Positions 16,258 to 25,850 of a stretch of 64,000 bases of DNA are shown one piece after another; within the stretch, counting starts at the first letter, position 1; every line of letters starts with the position of its first letter. The DNA comes from Virgibacillus sp. NKC19-16 (GTDB taxonomy: Bacteria > Bacillota > Bacilli > Bacillales > Amphibacillaceae): assembly GCF_021560035.1 (NCBI RefSeq), contig NZ_CP074373.1, positions 2,724,001-2,788,000 of the forward strand, read 5' to 3'. The position numbers and the translations under genes are program-made. The notes under the pieces were generated by a model, which did not search any database, was not told where the DNA came from, and worked only from the letters and a program-made list of their open reading frames with translations.

Positions 16258-16703
16258 CGAACCAATTCCTTTCTTACTGTTTCTGATATGATGATAGTTT
16301 GTGATTCTGTAAAGATGATCTTACCCTCGGGTTCTTCGCCATATCTTTTTAAAATAACAAACCCAAGTAACCCGTTACCTCCCTTTTTTTCATAGTAATC
16401 TACCAGTTCTGTATAACAATAAACTTCTTCTCCTACGAATAGAGGCCTCACATAATGATAGACTTGTTCCCCGTGAATAAGACCAACATTAGGTAGATAC
16501 AACCCATCAATATCACCATAATCAAAGACACGAGGAAATGTTGGTGGTGCAATGTTTTGGCCGTATCTGGATTGCTTGCCATATTCTTCATTTATAAATA
16601 TTGGGTGTGAATCGCCAATAGATTCTGCAAACTTTTTTATTAATCCTCTTTCGACTATGTTCTTAACTTTATTAGACTTACTTCCTATCTGATCTTTATA
16701 CAT
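16254..16703 (-). CDS. MaoC family protein, N-terminal (FAS1-like) dehydratase domain
   Basis: A 149-residue hot-dog protein of the MaoC N-terminal type (KFAESIGDSHPIFINEEYG, then GEQVYHYVRPLFVGEEV). Proteins of this kind typically pair with a catalytic MaoC subunit, which here is the overlapping downstream gene. The Asp-His pair in GDSHPIF is similar to the active motif but usually serves substrate binding in the non-catalytic half. Stop and start codons overlap by 4 bp, favouring equal synthesis of both subunits. Confidence 0.85.
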   Translation of the reverse strand: MYKDQIGSKSNKVKNIVERGLIKKFAESIGDSHPIFINEEYGKQSRYGQNIAPPTFPRVFDYGDIDGLYLPNVGLIHGEQVYHYVRPLFVGEEVYCYTELVDYYEKKGGNGLLGFVILKRYGEEPEGKIIFTESQTIIISETVRKELVR

Positions 16704-16733
16704 TTATTAGCTCCCCTTTCTTTTTTTATGGAT

Positions 16734-17498
16734 TTAATCCTTTGGTCCACCAGCAACGTAGATCACTTGGCCATTAACAAATGATGATTTTTCATCTGCA
16801 AAAAAAGCAACTGCATTCGCAATATCCACTGGTTTACCACTTCTGCCAACTGGGATGGTCTCAACACTTGCCTTCACTAAATCCTCAAATGGTACACCAA
16901 TGCGTTCTGCTGTTTCCTTTGTCATTTCTGTTTCTATAAATCCAGGCGCAACTGCATTTGTTGTAATACCAAATTTACCAAGTTCAATGGCTAGCGTTTT
17001 GGTTAGACCTTGCAGCCCAGCTTTTGCTGTTGCATAATTAGATTGACCTCGATTACCGAGAGCTGAAGTCGATGACGTATTAATAATTCGACCATATTTA
17101 TTCTTCACCATGTATTTCTGAGCAGCTCGGACGGCGTTAAATGTTCCTTTTAAATGAACATCCATCACCTGATTCCAATCACTATCTGTCATTTTAAACA
17201 ATAAATTGTCTCGAATAACTCCAGCATTATTCACAAGAATGTCCAGTGATCCAAAATCATTCACAACCTCTTTCATCGCTGTCTCCATCTCATCTGATTC
17301 CACAACATTTACTACCTTTGAAAATATATCATAGCCTTGATCCGTTAATTCACTTGCTGTCTTAACAAGCGCTTCTTCATTAATATCGACAATTGCTACT
17401 TTAGCACCTTCTTCAGCTAAAGTTTGAGCTACTCCTTTTCCAATCCCCCGACTTCCACCTGTAATAAATGCTACTCTTCCTTCAAATCTACCTGACAT
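16734..17498 (-). CDS. Short-chain dehydrogenase, FabG-like 3-oxoacyl-CoA/ACP reductase
   Basis: A 254-residue SDR with TGGSRGIG, NNAG, catalytic Ser-Tyr-Lys in NTSSTSALG and NYATAKAG, and the FabG-like tail NGQVIYVAGG. It interconverts 3-hydroxyacyl and 3-oxoacyl thioesters. Because it sits with an R-specific MaoC hydratase and a thiolase, oxidation of (R)-3-hydroxyacyl-CoA is the expected direction here. A CAGGAGGGAATCA site precedes the ATG at 17498. Confidence 0.9.
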   Translation of the reverse strand: MSGRFEGRVAFITGGSRGIGKGVAQTLAEEGAKVAIVDINEEALVKTASELTDQGYDIFSKVVNVVESDEMETAMKEVVNDFGSLDILVNNAGVIRDNLLFKMTDSDWNQVMDVHLKGTFNAVRAAQKYMVKNKYGRIINTSSTSALGNRGQSNYATAKAGLQGLTKTLAIELGKFGITTNAVAPGFIETEMTKETAERIGVPFEDLVKASVETIPVGRSGKPVDIANAVAFFADEKSSFVNGQVIYVAGGPKD

Positions 17499-17531
17499 AT
17501 TTGATTCCCTCCTGGTTCTATATTGTTTAGT

Positions 17532-18707
17532 TTAGATATACTGGCCTATTTTTACATTTCCTTTTAATAAATTTCTGGAAATGATTAATCGCTGAATTTC
17601 ATCTGTACCATCGTAAATTCTCCATAACCTTGCTTCACGGTACCAGCGCTCAATTGGCAATTCTTTTGTATACCCCATACCACCATGAATCTGCAGAACC
17701 CGATCTATTACTCTATTTCCCATGTTAGATCCATACAGTTTAGCCATGGATGCTAAATGACGATTGTCTTCCCCTTCATCAAGGGTAAATGTTGCATTTA
17801 GTACGAGCCATTTAGCTGCTTCTACTTCCACTGCAGAGTCGGCAATTTGCCACTGAATTGCCTGTCTTTCAGAAATTGGCTTTCCAAATGTTTCACGTTC
17901 CTTCGAGTAATCAATCGCCATTTGGAGTAAACGTTCCGAAGCACCAACTGCCGTCGCTCCTACAACCCATCTAGCAAATCCAATCCATTCCAGTCCAAGT
18001 TGATATCCTCCATGAATTTCTCCCAATATATTTTCTTCTGGTACTCTTACATTATCAAAAACCAAACTAGCTGGACCCCATTCTCCCATTGTGTGAATGT
18101 ATTCTGATTTCCAACCCATACTGCGATCCACAATAAAGCAGGTTACGCCATCACTACCGGTTTTCTGATGGGTTTCTTTATCTGTAATGGCAATCACCAT
18201 AACGAAGTCGGCCTCATTACCACCTGTTATGAATGTCTTCTCTCCATTTAAAACCCACTCATCTCCATCCTTAACTGCTGTCATTTGTATATTTCTTGTA
18301 TCAGAACCAGCACCAGGCTCTGTCATAGCAAAACAAGATTTTTTATCACCATTAATGGTTGGAATCAAATACTTTTCCTTCTGTGCAGCATTACCATAAT
18401 AAAGTATGTTATCTGCTGAACCACCGAAGTCAAAAGGCACAAATGTCTTAGAAACTTCCATTAATACAATTGCTAACATTAACTGTCCCAGATCAGCGCC
18501 GCCGTATTCACTCGGTGTGTTGATACCCCAGAATCCTGCTTCTTTTGCTTTCAACTGAAGTTCTTCCATTTTTTCTGCTGAAAGACTTGGTCTCCCTTCG
18601 CGTTCGTTTCTCAACACCTCATTCTCAAGTGGAATTAATTCCTTTTCTACAAATTTTCGGATCGTCTTTTGGACCATTTTCTGTTCATCATTTAATCGTA
18701 AATGCAT
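17532..18707 (-). CDS. Acyl-CoA dehydrogenase with Asp at the usual catalytic Glu position
   Basis: A 391-residue acyl-CoA dehydrogenase, first gene of the 13372-18707 operon. TEPGAGSD and the GGMGYTKELPIERWYREARL segment are standard. The catalytic YEGT motif reads YDGTDEIQR, so Asp366 replaces Glu. No LQQER-like alternative base is present, so activity may be altered or the base may lie elsewhere. The ATG at 18707 is chosen: AGGAG lies 8 bases before it, whereas the GTG at 18716 overlaps that site. A 22-bp operator-like palindrome lies 25 bp upstream. Confidence 0.9.
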   Translation of the reverse strand: MHLRLNDEQKMVQKTIRKFVEKELIPLENEVLRNEREGRPSLSAEKMEELQLKAKEAGFWGINTPSEYGGADLGQLMLAIVLMEVSKTFVPFDFGGSADNILYYGNAAQKEKYLIPTINGDKKSCFAMTEPGAGSDTRNIQMTAVKDGDEWVLNGEKTFITGGNEADFVMVIAITDKETHQKTGSDGVTCFIVDRSMGWKSEYIHTMGEWGPASLVFDNVRVPEENILGEIHGGYQLGLEWIGFARWVVGATAVGASERLLQMAIDYSKERETFGKPISERQAIQWQIADSAVEVEAAKWLVLNATFTLDEGEDNRHLASMAKLYGSNMGNRVIDRVLQIHGGMGYTKELPIERWYREARLWRIYDGTDEIQRLIISRNLLKGNVKIGQYI

Positions 18708-18731
18708 TTTATTCACTCCTGTGTTTTATTT

Positions 18732-18753
18732 TTATACTAACTAGTAGGTATGT
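18732..18753. promoter_or_regulatory. Operator-like palindrome (site 1 of 4)
   Basis: Read on the minus strand this is ACATACC, TACTAGTT, AGTATAA. It agrees at 18 of 22 positions with the site at 47773-47794. Its right arm overlaps a likely -10 (TATAAA), as expected for a repressor site. Confidence 0.65.
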
Positions 18754-18763
18754 TTATTAAAAG

Positions 18764-18826
18764 AGAGGAAAACTCATGAATTAATATCACACTCTCCATC
18801 CTATTCAAAGACAACATGAGTTTTTC
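18764..18826 (-). terminator. Inverted repeat between the LivK-like relic and the ACAD operon
   Basis: AGGAAAACTCATG (from 18764) and CATGAGTTTTTCCT (to 18826) are complementary but separated by about 36 bases. It may act as a weak terminator for transcription coming from 18859 and beyond. Confidence 0.35.
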
Positions 18827-18858
18827 CTTTAGCTACATATTATTCTGTAGTTAAGTTT

Positions 18859-19195
18859 CTATTCATCAAGCGGCATAGTAATAACTTCTCCATCTTCTAC
18901 AGCACCAGCCTCAAACTCCCATTGAATACTTCCTTCATCGTCAATTTCGTGAAGAGGAAGTACCGATTTCTCTTCTGGAATACTTTCGATACCTTCATTC
19001 AAAGCATCCATAATTGCTTTCCTATCATCCACTGTTCCAGCAACTTTCACCCCTTCCACTAATGCATGCACGCTTTGATACGTAAGAGACGATTCAGATG
19101 TTATCTGGATCATTATCCAATACGTTAGCTGTGATGGCAATGTAGTCCGTATCCTGACTATAATCTATATGGTTTGCATGTTTTATATCGCCTTT
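18859..19195 (-). pseudogene. Relic of an ABC-type branched-chain amino acid substrate-binding protein
   Basis: The last 75 or so codons (TYQSVHALVEGVKVAGTVDDR, given in short: SVHALVEGVKVAG, and GSIQWEFEAG) match the C-terminal end of LivK-type periplasmic binding proteins. Upstream, a different frame at 19090-19195 reads SQDTDYIAITANVLDND before a stop, apparently the continuation. No signal peptide, start codon with ribosome binding site or transporter partner genes remain. It is a truncated and frameshifted leftover between the SSS symporter and the ACAD operon. Confidence 0.65.
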
Positions 19196-19227
19196 TTCTA
19201 TTTAAATGAATTAACAGTTTTTAAATA

Positions 19228-20730
19228 TTAATTAACATTTTTAATATCATCATCTCTGTAGGGTACAACCTCATCAACATGATAGTTCTCCATCTTTAAG
19301 AGTGTTTGCTGCGATGGTCTTTCAGTGAAAAGCGAAACAACAATCATAGACACTAAAGAAATTGGAAGAGCAACTAATATCTCTGAGTTATATGGCATCT
19401 CAAAAATTAGAAAGGCTACTAAGAAACTAATACCTCCAGTAAGTAGGCCGGTAATAGCACCAGGTGTATTCGCCTTTTTCCACCAAATCCCAAGTACCAT
19501 TGGGCCGAAAAAAGAAGCTACCATAAGCCCAACTGCCCCAGTGTATAGAACAACTAAGTACTCTGGAGGGTTTAAAGTCATTAACATGATTACTATTCCT
19601 ATCACCCAAGTTGCAATCATGGATACTTTTAATGTTTCACGCTGAGTTGCCTTTGGGTTTATTACACCTTGGTACAGATCATATGCTACTGCACTGCTAA
19701 CCGCCAATAATAAAGAATCAGTAGATGACATCACCGCAGCCATCAGTCCTGCAGCAAATATCCCCATTAATAGGGGTGTGAAGAAGTTTTCAGCTACAAG
19801 TAATAACCACATGTCTGAGGCATTATTCTGTAGTACTGATTCTCCAAGGGTACCAATAAATGGAACCGATAAAAGTACCAATCCCAACATTAAAATCCCA
19901 TAAATTAACATACTCGTATTTAGTGATAACTTCGCGGATCTCCCATCTGTTGATGTGAAGATTCTCATAACTAGATGCGGTGTTACACAAACAGCCGTTG
20001 CCCATGTCAGAAATGCTCCTAAATAGGCCGTAATTGGTACTGTTGCTCCGACCTCACCCAAATTTGGATTTAATCTAGTAGATTCCACCAAAAAGTCCGT
20101 CCATTGATATGGTAAATTAAAAATCAGGACGACACATAGGATAAGTGTAATCACTATCATTAATAACCCTTGCAGTACATTTGTCCAGGTAACAGCTAAC
20201 ATTCCTCCCATTGACACGTACAAAATAAAAACAAATGCAATAACAACTAATCCCCATTCATACGATAATCCCGTTACATATGAAGTAATCAGACCTCCAG
20301 CTTTCATTTGTGACATTAAATACATCCCTGAACCTATAATAATCACAACCGGTATAGAGATTTTAAAGAATTTACCTCCATCGTAACGGTCATTCAGAAA
20401 CTCAGAGACTGTTACTTTTCTGGAATTTCGCAACGGTTTAGCCACCAATATACTAGCGACTGCAAATCCTACAATAGAACCCACAGTCATCCACATCAAA
20501 AATGGAAATCCTAATCCCCAGACAGTACCAGGTCCTGCCATGAATGAACCACCACTGCCCAAAGCTGATAATAATGCCAATGAATTCGCACCAGGCCCAA
20601 CTTTTCTACCTGCTACATAAAATTCATCTAATTCTGATTTGGATGAAGTTATACGTTTTTGTGCCCAGAAACCTAACAATATGCAAAATAAGATATACAA
20701 AATGATAATTGTAATTTCAGTTGTTTTCAT
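19228..20730 (-). CDS. Sodium:solute symporter (SSS family)
   Basis: A 500-residue integral membrane protein with about 13 hydrophobic segments. Family hallmarks are DEFYVAGRKVGPGANSLA, the GMYLMSQMKAGG region and GLMAAVMSSTDSLLLAVSSA. SSS members carry organic acids, amino acids, pantothenate or sugars with sodium. The small two-helix membrane protein encoded 49 bp upstream probably accompanies it, as known for PanF- and ActP-type symporters. Nearby SDR, acetoacetyl-CoA synthetase and GntP genes suggest a monocarboxylate or hydroxy acid, but the substrate is not determined by sequence. CTCCCTCC upstream gives a strong GGAGGGAG site. Confidence 0.9.
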   Translation of the reverse strand: MKTTEITIIILYILFCILLGFWAQKRITSSKSELDEFYVAGRKVGPGANSLALLSALGSGGSFMAGPGTVWGLGFPFLMWMTVGSIVGFAVASILVAKPLRNSRKVTVSEFLNDRYDGGKFFKISIPVVIIIGSGMYLMSQMKAGGLITSYVTGLSYEWGLVVIAFVFILYVSMGGMLAVTWTNVLQGLLMIVITLILCVVLIFNLPYQWTDFLVESTRLNPNLGEVGATVPITAYLGAFLTWATAVCVTPHLVMRIFTSTDGRSAKLSLNTSMLIYGILMLGLVLLSVPFIGTLGESVLQNNASDMWLLLVAENFFTPLLMGIFAAGLMAAVMSSTDSLLLAVSSAVAYDLYQGVINPKATQRETLKVSMIATWVIGIVIMLMTLNPPEYLVVLYTGAVGLMVASFFGPMVLGIWWKKANTPGAITGLLTGGISFLVAFLIFEMPYNSEILVALPISLVSMIVVSLFTERPSQQTLLKMENYHVDEVVPYRDDDIKNVN

Positions 20731-20779
20731 ATCTCGCTCCCTCCTTAAGTTAGTTTATCCATATTATTACTTTAGGTTT

Positions 20780-21001
20780 CTAGTTATCCTTCCTTCTCGA
20801 TTTTTCAGCAAGGGTCAATATAATTCCAGTTATAGGTGCGAGCAAGAAGAGTAAGCCTGCTCCCCATGCTAATAAGGAGATGTTTAAAATTTTTATATCA
20901 TAACTCCAAGGGAGAAATATAGCAACAACATATCCTATTAGCCCTATAAGAAATAGGCCATCTCGTAGAGGGATACGAAACCAGTTTTTACTATTCGGCA
21001 T
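20780..21001 (-). CDS. Small two-helix membrane protein, probable symporter accessory
   Basis: A 73-residue protein with two hydrophobic segments (about residues 14-30 and 38-63) and a basic C-terminus (EKSRRKDN). TATGGAGG precedes the ATG at 21001. It is followed on the same strand by the SSS symporter gene. Small two-helix proteins often precede SSS symporters, so a stabilising or regulatory subunit role is likely by context only. I do not recognise a named family with certainty. Confidence 0.7.
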   Translation of the reverse strand: MPNSKNWFRIPLRDGLFLIGLIGYVVAIFLPWSYDIKILNISLLAWGAGLLFLLAPITGIILTLAEKSRRKDN

Positions 21002-21047
21002 GTTAAAACCTCCATAATACCTTTATTATCACTTAATTATTAAGTCT

Positions 21048-21485
21048 TCAAACTGATAGAAAACGTTTCCATTTACTTTTTGTAATAAGTTGCAAGAGTA
21101 TTGCAAACCGAAACCGAGGGTATCTTGTGATTTTCCAAGGTTCTTGAGAATGGTAAACAAATCCTTTCAATACTTGAGCCAATTCACCTTTAGAGTGATT
21201 AGAATACGTTATTGATAATAGAGTAATACCATTAAAGTTTTTTAAAGTCCCTAAAACATTCGAAAAAAACCTGGTCAACGGATCAGCAGAAACATAAATA
21301 AGAGAAATAACACAATCATTATTTATTTTAATTAATACTTGCTCATTTTTAGAATCATACATATATATGGGTGATCCTTTTGTGATAGTATATTCAAGTT
21401 TTTGATCACGAAAGACTGTTTTAAATATTTGAAGAGCGTTATCTTGTGAAATATTCGTATATGCTTCCCATTTTTTCTTTTTCAT
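21048..21485 (-). CDS. Hypothetical protein, 145 residues
   Basis: I do not recognise this protein. It is mostly polar, with basic ends (MKKKKWEAY and TKSKWKRFLSV) and alternating hydrophobic strands in the middle (KNEQVLIKINNDCVISLIYV); no signal peptide or clear membrane helix is visible. GGGGATGAGATGAA precedes the ATG at 21485. It sits between an SDR gene and the symporter pair on the same strand with gaps of about 50 bp, so it is probably co-transcribed. The middle looks like a small alpha/beta fold, but no function can be assigned. Confidence 0.65.
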   Translation of the reverse strand: MKKKKWEAYTNISQDNALQIFKTVFRDQKLEYTITKGSPIYMYDSKNEQVLIKINNDCVISLIYVSADPLTRFFSNVLGTLKNFNGITLLSITYSNHSKGELAQVLKGFVYHSQEPWKITRYPRFRFAILLQLITKSKWKRFLSV

Positions 21486-21541
21486 TTCATCTCATCCCCT
21501 TGATGCTTTGCCTATCAAGATTCCTCTTATTTTTTTATTCC

Positions 21542-22285
21542 TTAAATATTAATCGTTCCACCATCAACTACAAGTGTTTCGCCGGTTATAAATGAAGCTT
21601 CATCCGAGGCGAGAAACAAAACTGCATTAGCTATTTCAACTGGTTTTCCAATTCTCTTTAATGCATTAGCAGTAGATAATACCGGCCATTTTTCTGTTTT
21701 TTTCCACTCTCCTACCATATTTGTGTCAATAATTCCCGGGGCAATGGCATTCACACGAATATTTTTCCTTCCAAATTCTGTTGCTGCTGTCTTAGAAAGA
21801 GCTATGACACTACTTTTCGAAGCCGAGTAAGCAGAAACAAGTTTTTGCCCCTTGATTCCAGCGATACTTGCAGTATTAATGATAGAGCTTCCCGCCTCCA
21901 TCTGTGGAATAGCAAATTTCATACCTAGGAACACACCGTTAAGATTTACATCTATTACTTTTTGCCATTCCTCCAATGAAACATCTGGCATTTTCTTTTC
22001 AGTACTATCAACACCTGCGTTATTGAATAAGATATCAAGACGACTAAAGGCATCAATTGTTCCTTGTATCAATTTATTAACATCTTCAGGCTCACTCATA
22101 TCAGTGCAGATAAACTCGGCTTCACCTCCTTTTTCTCTGATTAAGTTTAAAGTTTGCATACCTGCTTCTTCCCTAACATCTGATATCATAATGCGGGCTC
22201 CTTCTTCTATAAATCGCAAAGCTGTAGCTCTGCCTATATCTCCCCCTCCACCCGTTATAATGGCTACTTTATTTTTTAATCGCAT
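21542..22285 (-). CDS. Short-chain dehydrogenase/reductase
   Basis: A 247-residue classical SDR: TGGGGDIGRA, NNAG, catalytic NTAS and YSASKSS, and the C-terminal FITGETLVVDGG. Cofactor choice is probably NAD(H), because an acidic SDVRE follows the second beta strand. It lies directly after the acetoacetyl-CoA synthetase gene, which makes a 3-hydroxybutyrate-type or other hydroxy acid dehydrogenase an attractive reading, but the SDR fold alone cannot settle the substrate. GAAAGGATGAG precedes the ATG at 22285. Confidence 0.87.
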   Translation of the reverse strand: MRLKNKVAIITGGGGDIGRATALRFIEEGARIMISDVREEAGMQTLNLIREKGGEAEFICTDMSEPEDVNKLIQGTIDAFSRLDILFNNAGVDSTEKKMPDVSLEEWQKVIDVNLNGVFLGMKFAIPQMEAGSSIINTASIAGIKGQKLVSAYSASKSSVIALSKTAATEFGRKNIRVNAIAPGIIDTNMVGEWKKTEKWPVLSTANALKRIGKPVEIANAVLFLASDEASFITGETLVVDGGTINI

Positions 22286-22333
22286 AGACTCATCCTTTCT
22301 AAATTAACTTTCACTTTACTGGATTTCACTTTA

Positions 22334-24313
22334 TTAATTCATAAATCCACCTGATTCTGCCAATTTGACAAAATAATCAATAGAACCAGGGTTACTCATT
22401 GCATCAATACTTGCAGCTTTCTCTACTGGAGTACCAAGCAAAATTTTACGAATAGGAATTTCCATTTTCTTTCCAGTTAAGGTCTTTGGAATATCTTCGA
22501 TAACAAAGATATCATCCGGAACATGACGAGGGGATACCTCATCTCTAATTTTTATATTAACTGACTTTTTTATCTCTTCCGATAATGTAATGCCTTCTCG
22601 TAATACTATAAACAGTGGCATATAAGGTTTGTGATTATATCCACTTAAATCTACAACAAGACTATCAAGTACTTCCGGGACTTTCTCAATTGCATTGTAA
22701 ATTTCGCTAGATCCACTGCGAACTCCCATTCTGTTTATAGTTGCGTCAGATCTTCCATAAATAACTGCACTTCCGCGATTTGTAATCTTCAGGAGATCAC
22801 CGTGCTTCCATACACCTGGAAACATATCAAAGTAGCTTTCTTTATATTTTTTACCATCAAGATCATTCCAAAAGAAAAGCGGCATAGAAGGAAAAGGTTT
22901 TGTAATAACCATTTCACCTACTTCATCATAAACAGGCTGACCGTTTTCATCATAAGAATAAACGGAAACACCAAGACAGCCTTGAGGGATTTCACCTGCG
23001 TGTACAGGGAGTATAGTACTACCACCAACAATTCCGGCACATATGTCGGTTCCGCCACTACTTGGCGCAACTCGTACATTCTCTTTCACATTTTCATAAA
23101 CCCAGTGAAACCCTTCCGGGGAAAGTGGTGCTCCTGTATAATGAAAAGTATCAAGATTAGGTAAATCAAATGTATTCTTAGGCTTTATCCCCTCTTTCAT
23201 ACAACTTAATATATAACTTGGACTGGTTCCAAATGAGGTCATATCACTTTTTTCAGCAAGACGCCATAAAACCCCTAAATCTGGATATGTTGGACTCCCG
23301 TCATATAACACGATTGATGAACCGGTGAGCATAGATCCGACGACCACGTTCCACAACATCCACCCTGTTGTTGTATGCCAAAAAAATCGATCTTTTGATG
23401 TGAGGTCTCCTTGAATTCCTTGTAATGATAAATGTGAGAGTAAAATCCCCCCGTGCCCCTGTACGATTGGCTTTGGCAACCCTGTTGTTCCTGAAGAATA
23501 TAAGATCCAAAGCGGATGATCAAATGGAACTTCTTCAAAAGATAGTTCTTCATCCGACCCTAAAGTATCCTTCCAATAAGATACATTCTTAAGCCCACTT
23601 ATATCAGGATTTTGGTTTAGATACGGTATCACCACAACCTTTTCAATACTTGCCAAATTATCTTCTAATTCAGAAACCGTTTCCATTTTATTAAAAGACT
23701 TTCCATTATATCGATATCCATCCACTGTGAATAAGATTTTGGGCTCAATTTGTTTAAAACGACTTAGGGTGCTTCCTACTCCGAATTCTGGCGCACAGCT
23801 CGACCAAATTGCTCCTATACTCGCAGTTGCCAGAAAGGCAATCACGGTTTCCGATATGTTTGGCATATACGCTACAACACGATCTCCTTTTTCCACACCC
23901 TCTTGCCTTAAATATGCTGCAACAGATGCAGTTTTATCTATAAGTTCATCCCAACTCATTTCAGAAAAAGGTCGAATCTCAGATTGAGCATAAATCGCGG
24001 CCTTTCCTTTCTTTGCGTTCCGTAAAATGTGTTCTGCATAATTAAGGGTTGCACCAGGAAACCACTGTGCCCCCGGCATAGTATCTTCCTTAAGTACTGT
24101 TTCATAAGTTGTGTAAGATTTAACATTATAATAGTCCCAAATACTTTCCCAAAAATCTTCAATATTGGTTACCGACCATTTCCAAAGTTCATCATAATTA
24201 TTGATAGAAATACCATTTCTTGAATTAAGCCATCTCATATATTTGGTTATTACAGATTCTTCCTTGATTTTTTCTGTCGGCTCCCAAAGTAGAGTGCCTT
24301 CCTTAACAGTCAT
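22334..24313 (-). CDS. Acetoacetyl-CoA synthetase
   Basis: A 659-residue adenylate-forming ligase of the acetoacetate-CoA ligase type. Its N-terminal ACS-like region (FWESIWDYYNV, MPGAQWFPGATLNYAEH) is diagnostic. Core motifs LYSSGTTGLPKPIVQGHGG, TGWMLWN, KHGDLLKI and the C-terminal Lys in TLTGKKMEIP are intact. It makes acetoacetyl-CoA from acetoacetate, ATP and CoA in the cytoplasm. It lies between the GntP permease (upstream) and an SDR (downstream). Together they could import and use 3-hydroxybutyrate or acetoacetate, which is inference from neighbours. Confidence 0.92.
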   Translation of the reverse strand: MTVKEGTLLWEPTEKIKEESVITKYMRWLNSRNGISINNYDELWKWSVTNIEDFWESIWDYYNVKSYTTYETVLKEDTMPGAQWFPGATLNYAEHILRNAKKGKAAIYAQSEIRPFSEMSWDELIDKTASVAAYLRQEGVEKGDRVVAYMPNISETVIAFLATASIGAIWSSCAPEFGVGSTLSRFKQIEPKILFTVDGYRYNGKSFNKMETVSELEDNLASIEKVVVIPYLNQNPDISGLKNVSYWKDTLGSDEELSFEEVPFDHPLWILYSSGTTGLPKPIVQGHGGILLSHLSLQGIQGDLTSKDRFFWHTTTGWMLWNVVVGSMLTGSSIVLYDGSPTYPDLGVLWRLAEKSDMTSFGTSPSYILSCMKEGIKPKNTFDLPNLDTFHYTGAPLSPEGFHWVYENVKENVRVAPSSGGTDICAGIVGGSTILPVHAGEIPQGCLGVSVYSYDENGQPVYDEVGEMVITKPFPSMPLFFWNDLDGKKYKESYFDMFPGVWKHGDLLKITNRGSAVIYGRSDATINRMGVRSGSSEIYNAIEKVPEVLDSLVVDLSGYNHKPYMPLFIVLREGITLSEEIKKSVNIKIRDEVSPRHVPDDIFVIEDIPKTLTGKKMEIPIRKILLGTPVEKAASIDAMSNPGSIDYFVKLAESGGFMN

Positions 24314-24391
24314 GTCACCAATCTCCTATCTTGTAATGTTATATTAATATGTTTTCAACAGCCTACGTAAACCTCAACATTTCATTTTCCA

Positions 24392-25681
24392 TTAATAAAT
24401 TAAAAGCGCAGTTATAATCGCGAATGTTAAGGCAACAATCGGGGCAACAACACATATCCAGAATACTGGTTTGTACCCCTCTTTATGTGTCAATCCAGCA
24501 ACGGTTAAACCAGTTACAACCGCGCCATTATGTGGAAGAGAATCTAGGCCTCCTGAACTTATCGCGGCGATCCTATGCAATGCTTCAGGATCAACAGCAG
24601 TAGCGTAATGGCTTCCTAAAGTATCCAATGCAATTCCCAATCCACCCGATGCCGAACCAGTAATTCCAACAATAATATTGGTTGCAATTGCAAATGAAAT
24701 CAATGGATGGCCTGGTATATCCAGGATTGCATTCTGTAGCATCTCGAATCCAACTGTAGCTGAGACCACACTTCCGAATCCCACAACTGCACTAGTGTTT
24801 AATATCGGGGCAGCAACATTCATTGCGCCTGTATTAAATGTCTTCATCGGTTGGTTCAAATATTTTCGAAAGAGTATTCCTGCAACAACAATTGCTGAAG
24901 CTAATGAAATTTCTATGCTAATCTGTACAACATTCATTAGGACCAATAAAAGAATGGACGGAATTACACTAAGAATGAAAGAGGGATAAAGATCCTTCCC
25001 TTCTGTCTTAAAGGTATCATCTCCTTTCGTTTCTTCATAACCTAATTTTTTAGCTGTATATTTTTTATCCTCTCTATTTAACCACCAAAGACCAAAAGGA
25101 ATAACAACAGCTGTGGCAACAAGCCCCACTATTGGAGCCGCTGTTGCAGTAGTATCTAAATAAGGAATTGGAATCAAATTCTGAATTTGTGGTGTTCCTG
25201 GAAGCATCGTCATCGTAAAAGTTCCAGAACCCAGAAAAGCTGAACCTATAAACATTGGCCATGGAATGTCCATTTCTTTGAAAATCGGTCTAGCAATTGG
25301 CATAACGACAAACACAACAACAAATAGACTTACACCACCATATGTTAAAGCACCTGTAATAGTCATTATAGCAATCATTACGGCCAAGCGACTTTTTTTA
25401 CCCGTTAGCTTTAGAATTCCTTTAGCGATACTAGTTGCTGCTCCACTATCTTCCATTACTTTTCCGAAGAGCGCACTAAAAAGGAATATTAAGAAGTAAT
25501 TACCAGCAAATTCCATAAACCCAGTCATATAATTACTAGCTAATGCCTCATTTATATTAATCCCACTAGTTATAGCTACTAAAACAGCAAGTGCAATGGA
25601 TATAATTAAAAGACTGTACCCCTTTAGTGCTAAGTATATAAGCAATGCAAGTGCAATTATAGTTCCGACTATACTCAACAT
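24392..25681 (-). CDS. GntP family permease
   Basis: A 429-residue membrane protein with 11-12 hydrophobic segments, a member of the gluconate/hydroxy-acid permease group (ALTYGGVSLFVVVF, FTMTMLPGTPQIQNLIP and GITGSASGGLG motifs). GTAGGAGGGATGG precedes the ATG at 25681. It resembles the second GntP protein of the window at 53274-54626 in these three motifs. By context with acetoacetyl-CoA synthetase it may import acetoacetate or 3-hydroxybutyrate. The 169-bp gap upstream (25682-25850) shows no gene. Confidence 0.9.
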   Translation of the reverse strand: MLSIVGTIIALALLIYLALKGYSLLIISIALAVLVAITSGININEALASNYMTGFMEFAGNYFLIFLFSALFGKVMEDSGAATSIAKGILKLTGKKSRLAVMIAIMTITGALTYGGVSLFVVVFVVMPIARPIFKEMDIPWPMFIGSAFLGSGTFTMTMLPGTPQIQNLIPIPYLDTTATAAPIVGLVATAVVIPFGLWWLNREDKKYTAKKLGYEETKGDDTFKTEGKDLYPSFILSVIPSILLLVLMNVVQISIEISLASAIVVAGILFRKYLNQPMKTFNTGAMNVAAPILNTSAVVGFGSVVSATVGFEMLQNAILDIPGHPLISFAIATNIIVGITGSASGGLGIALDTLGSHYATAVDPEALHRIAAISSGGLDSLPHNGAVVTGLTVAGLTHKEGYKPVFWICVVAPIVALTFAIITALLIY

Positions 25682-25850
25682 CTATATACCATCCCTCCTA
25701 CATGTTCATCACTTTATTAAATAAGTCTCAGAGATTCTTAGTTAATAAGAATAATCACCCTTCAATTCCACCTGTTTATTTTGAAATCCTTTCGATTAAG
25801 TTAAATATATAAATTTGTTTGCTGAGTCTATATTTTTCTTTACTGTTAAT

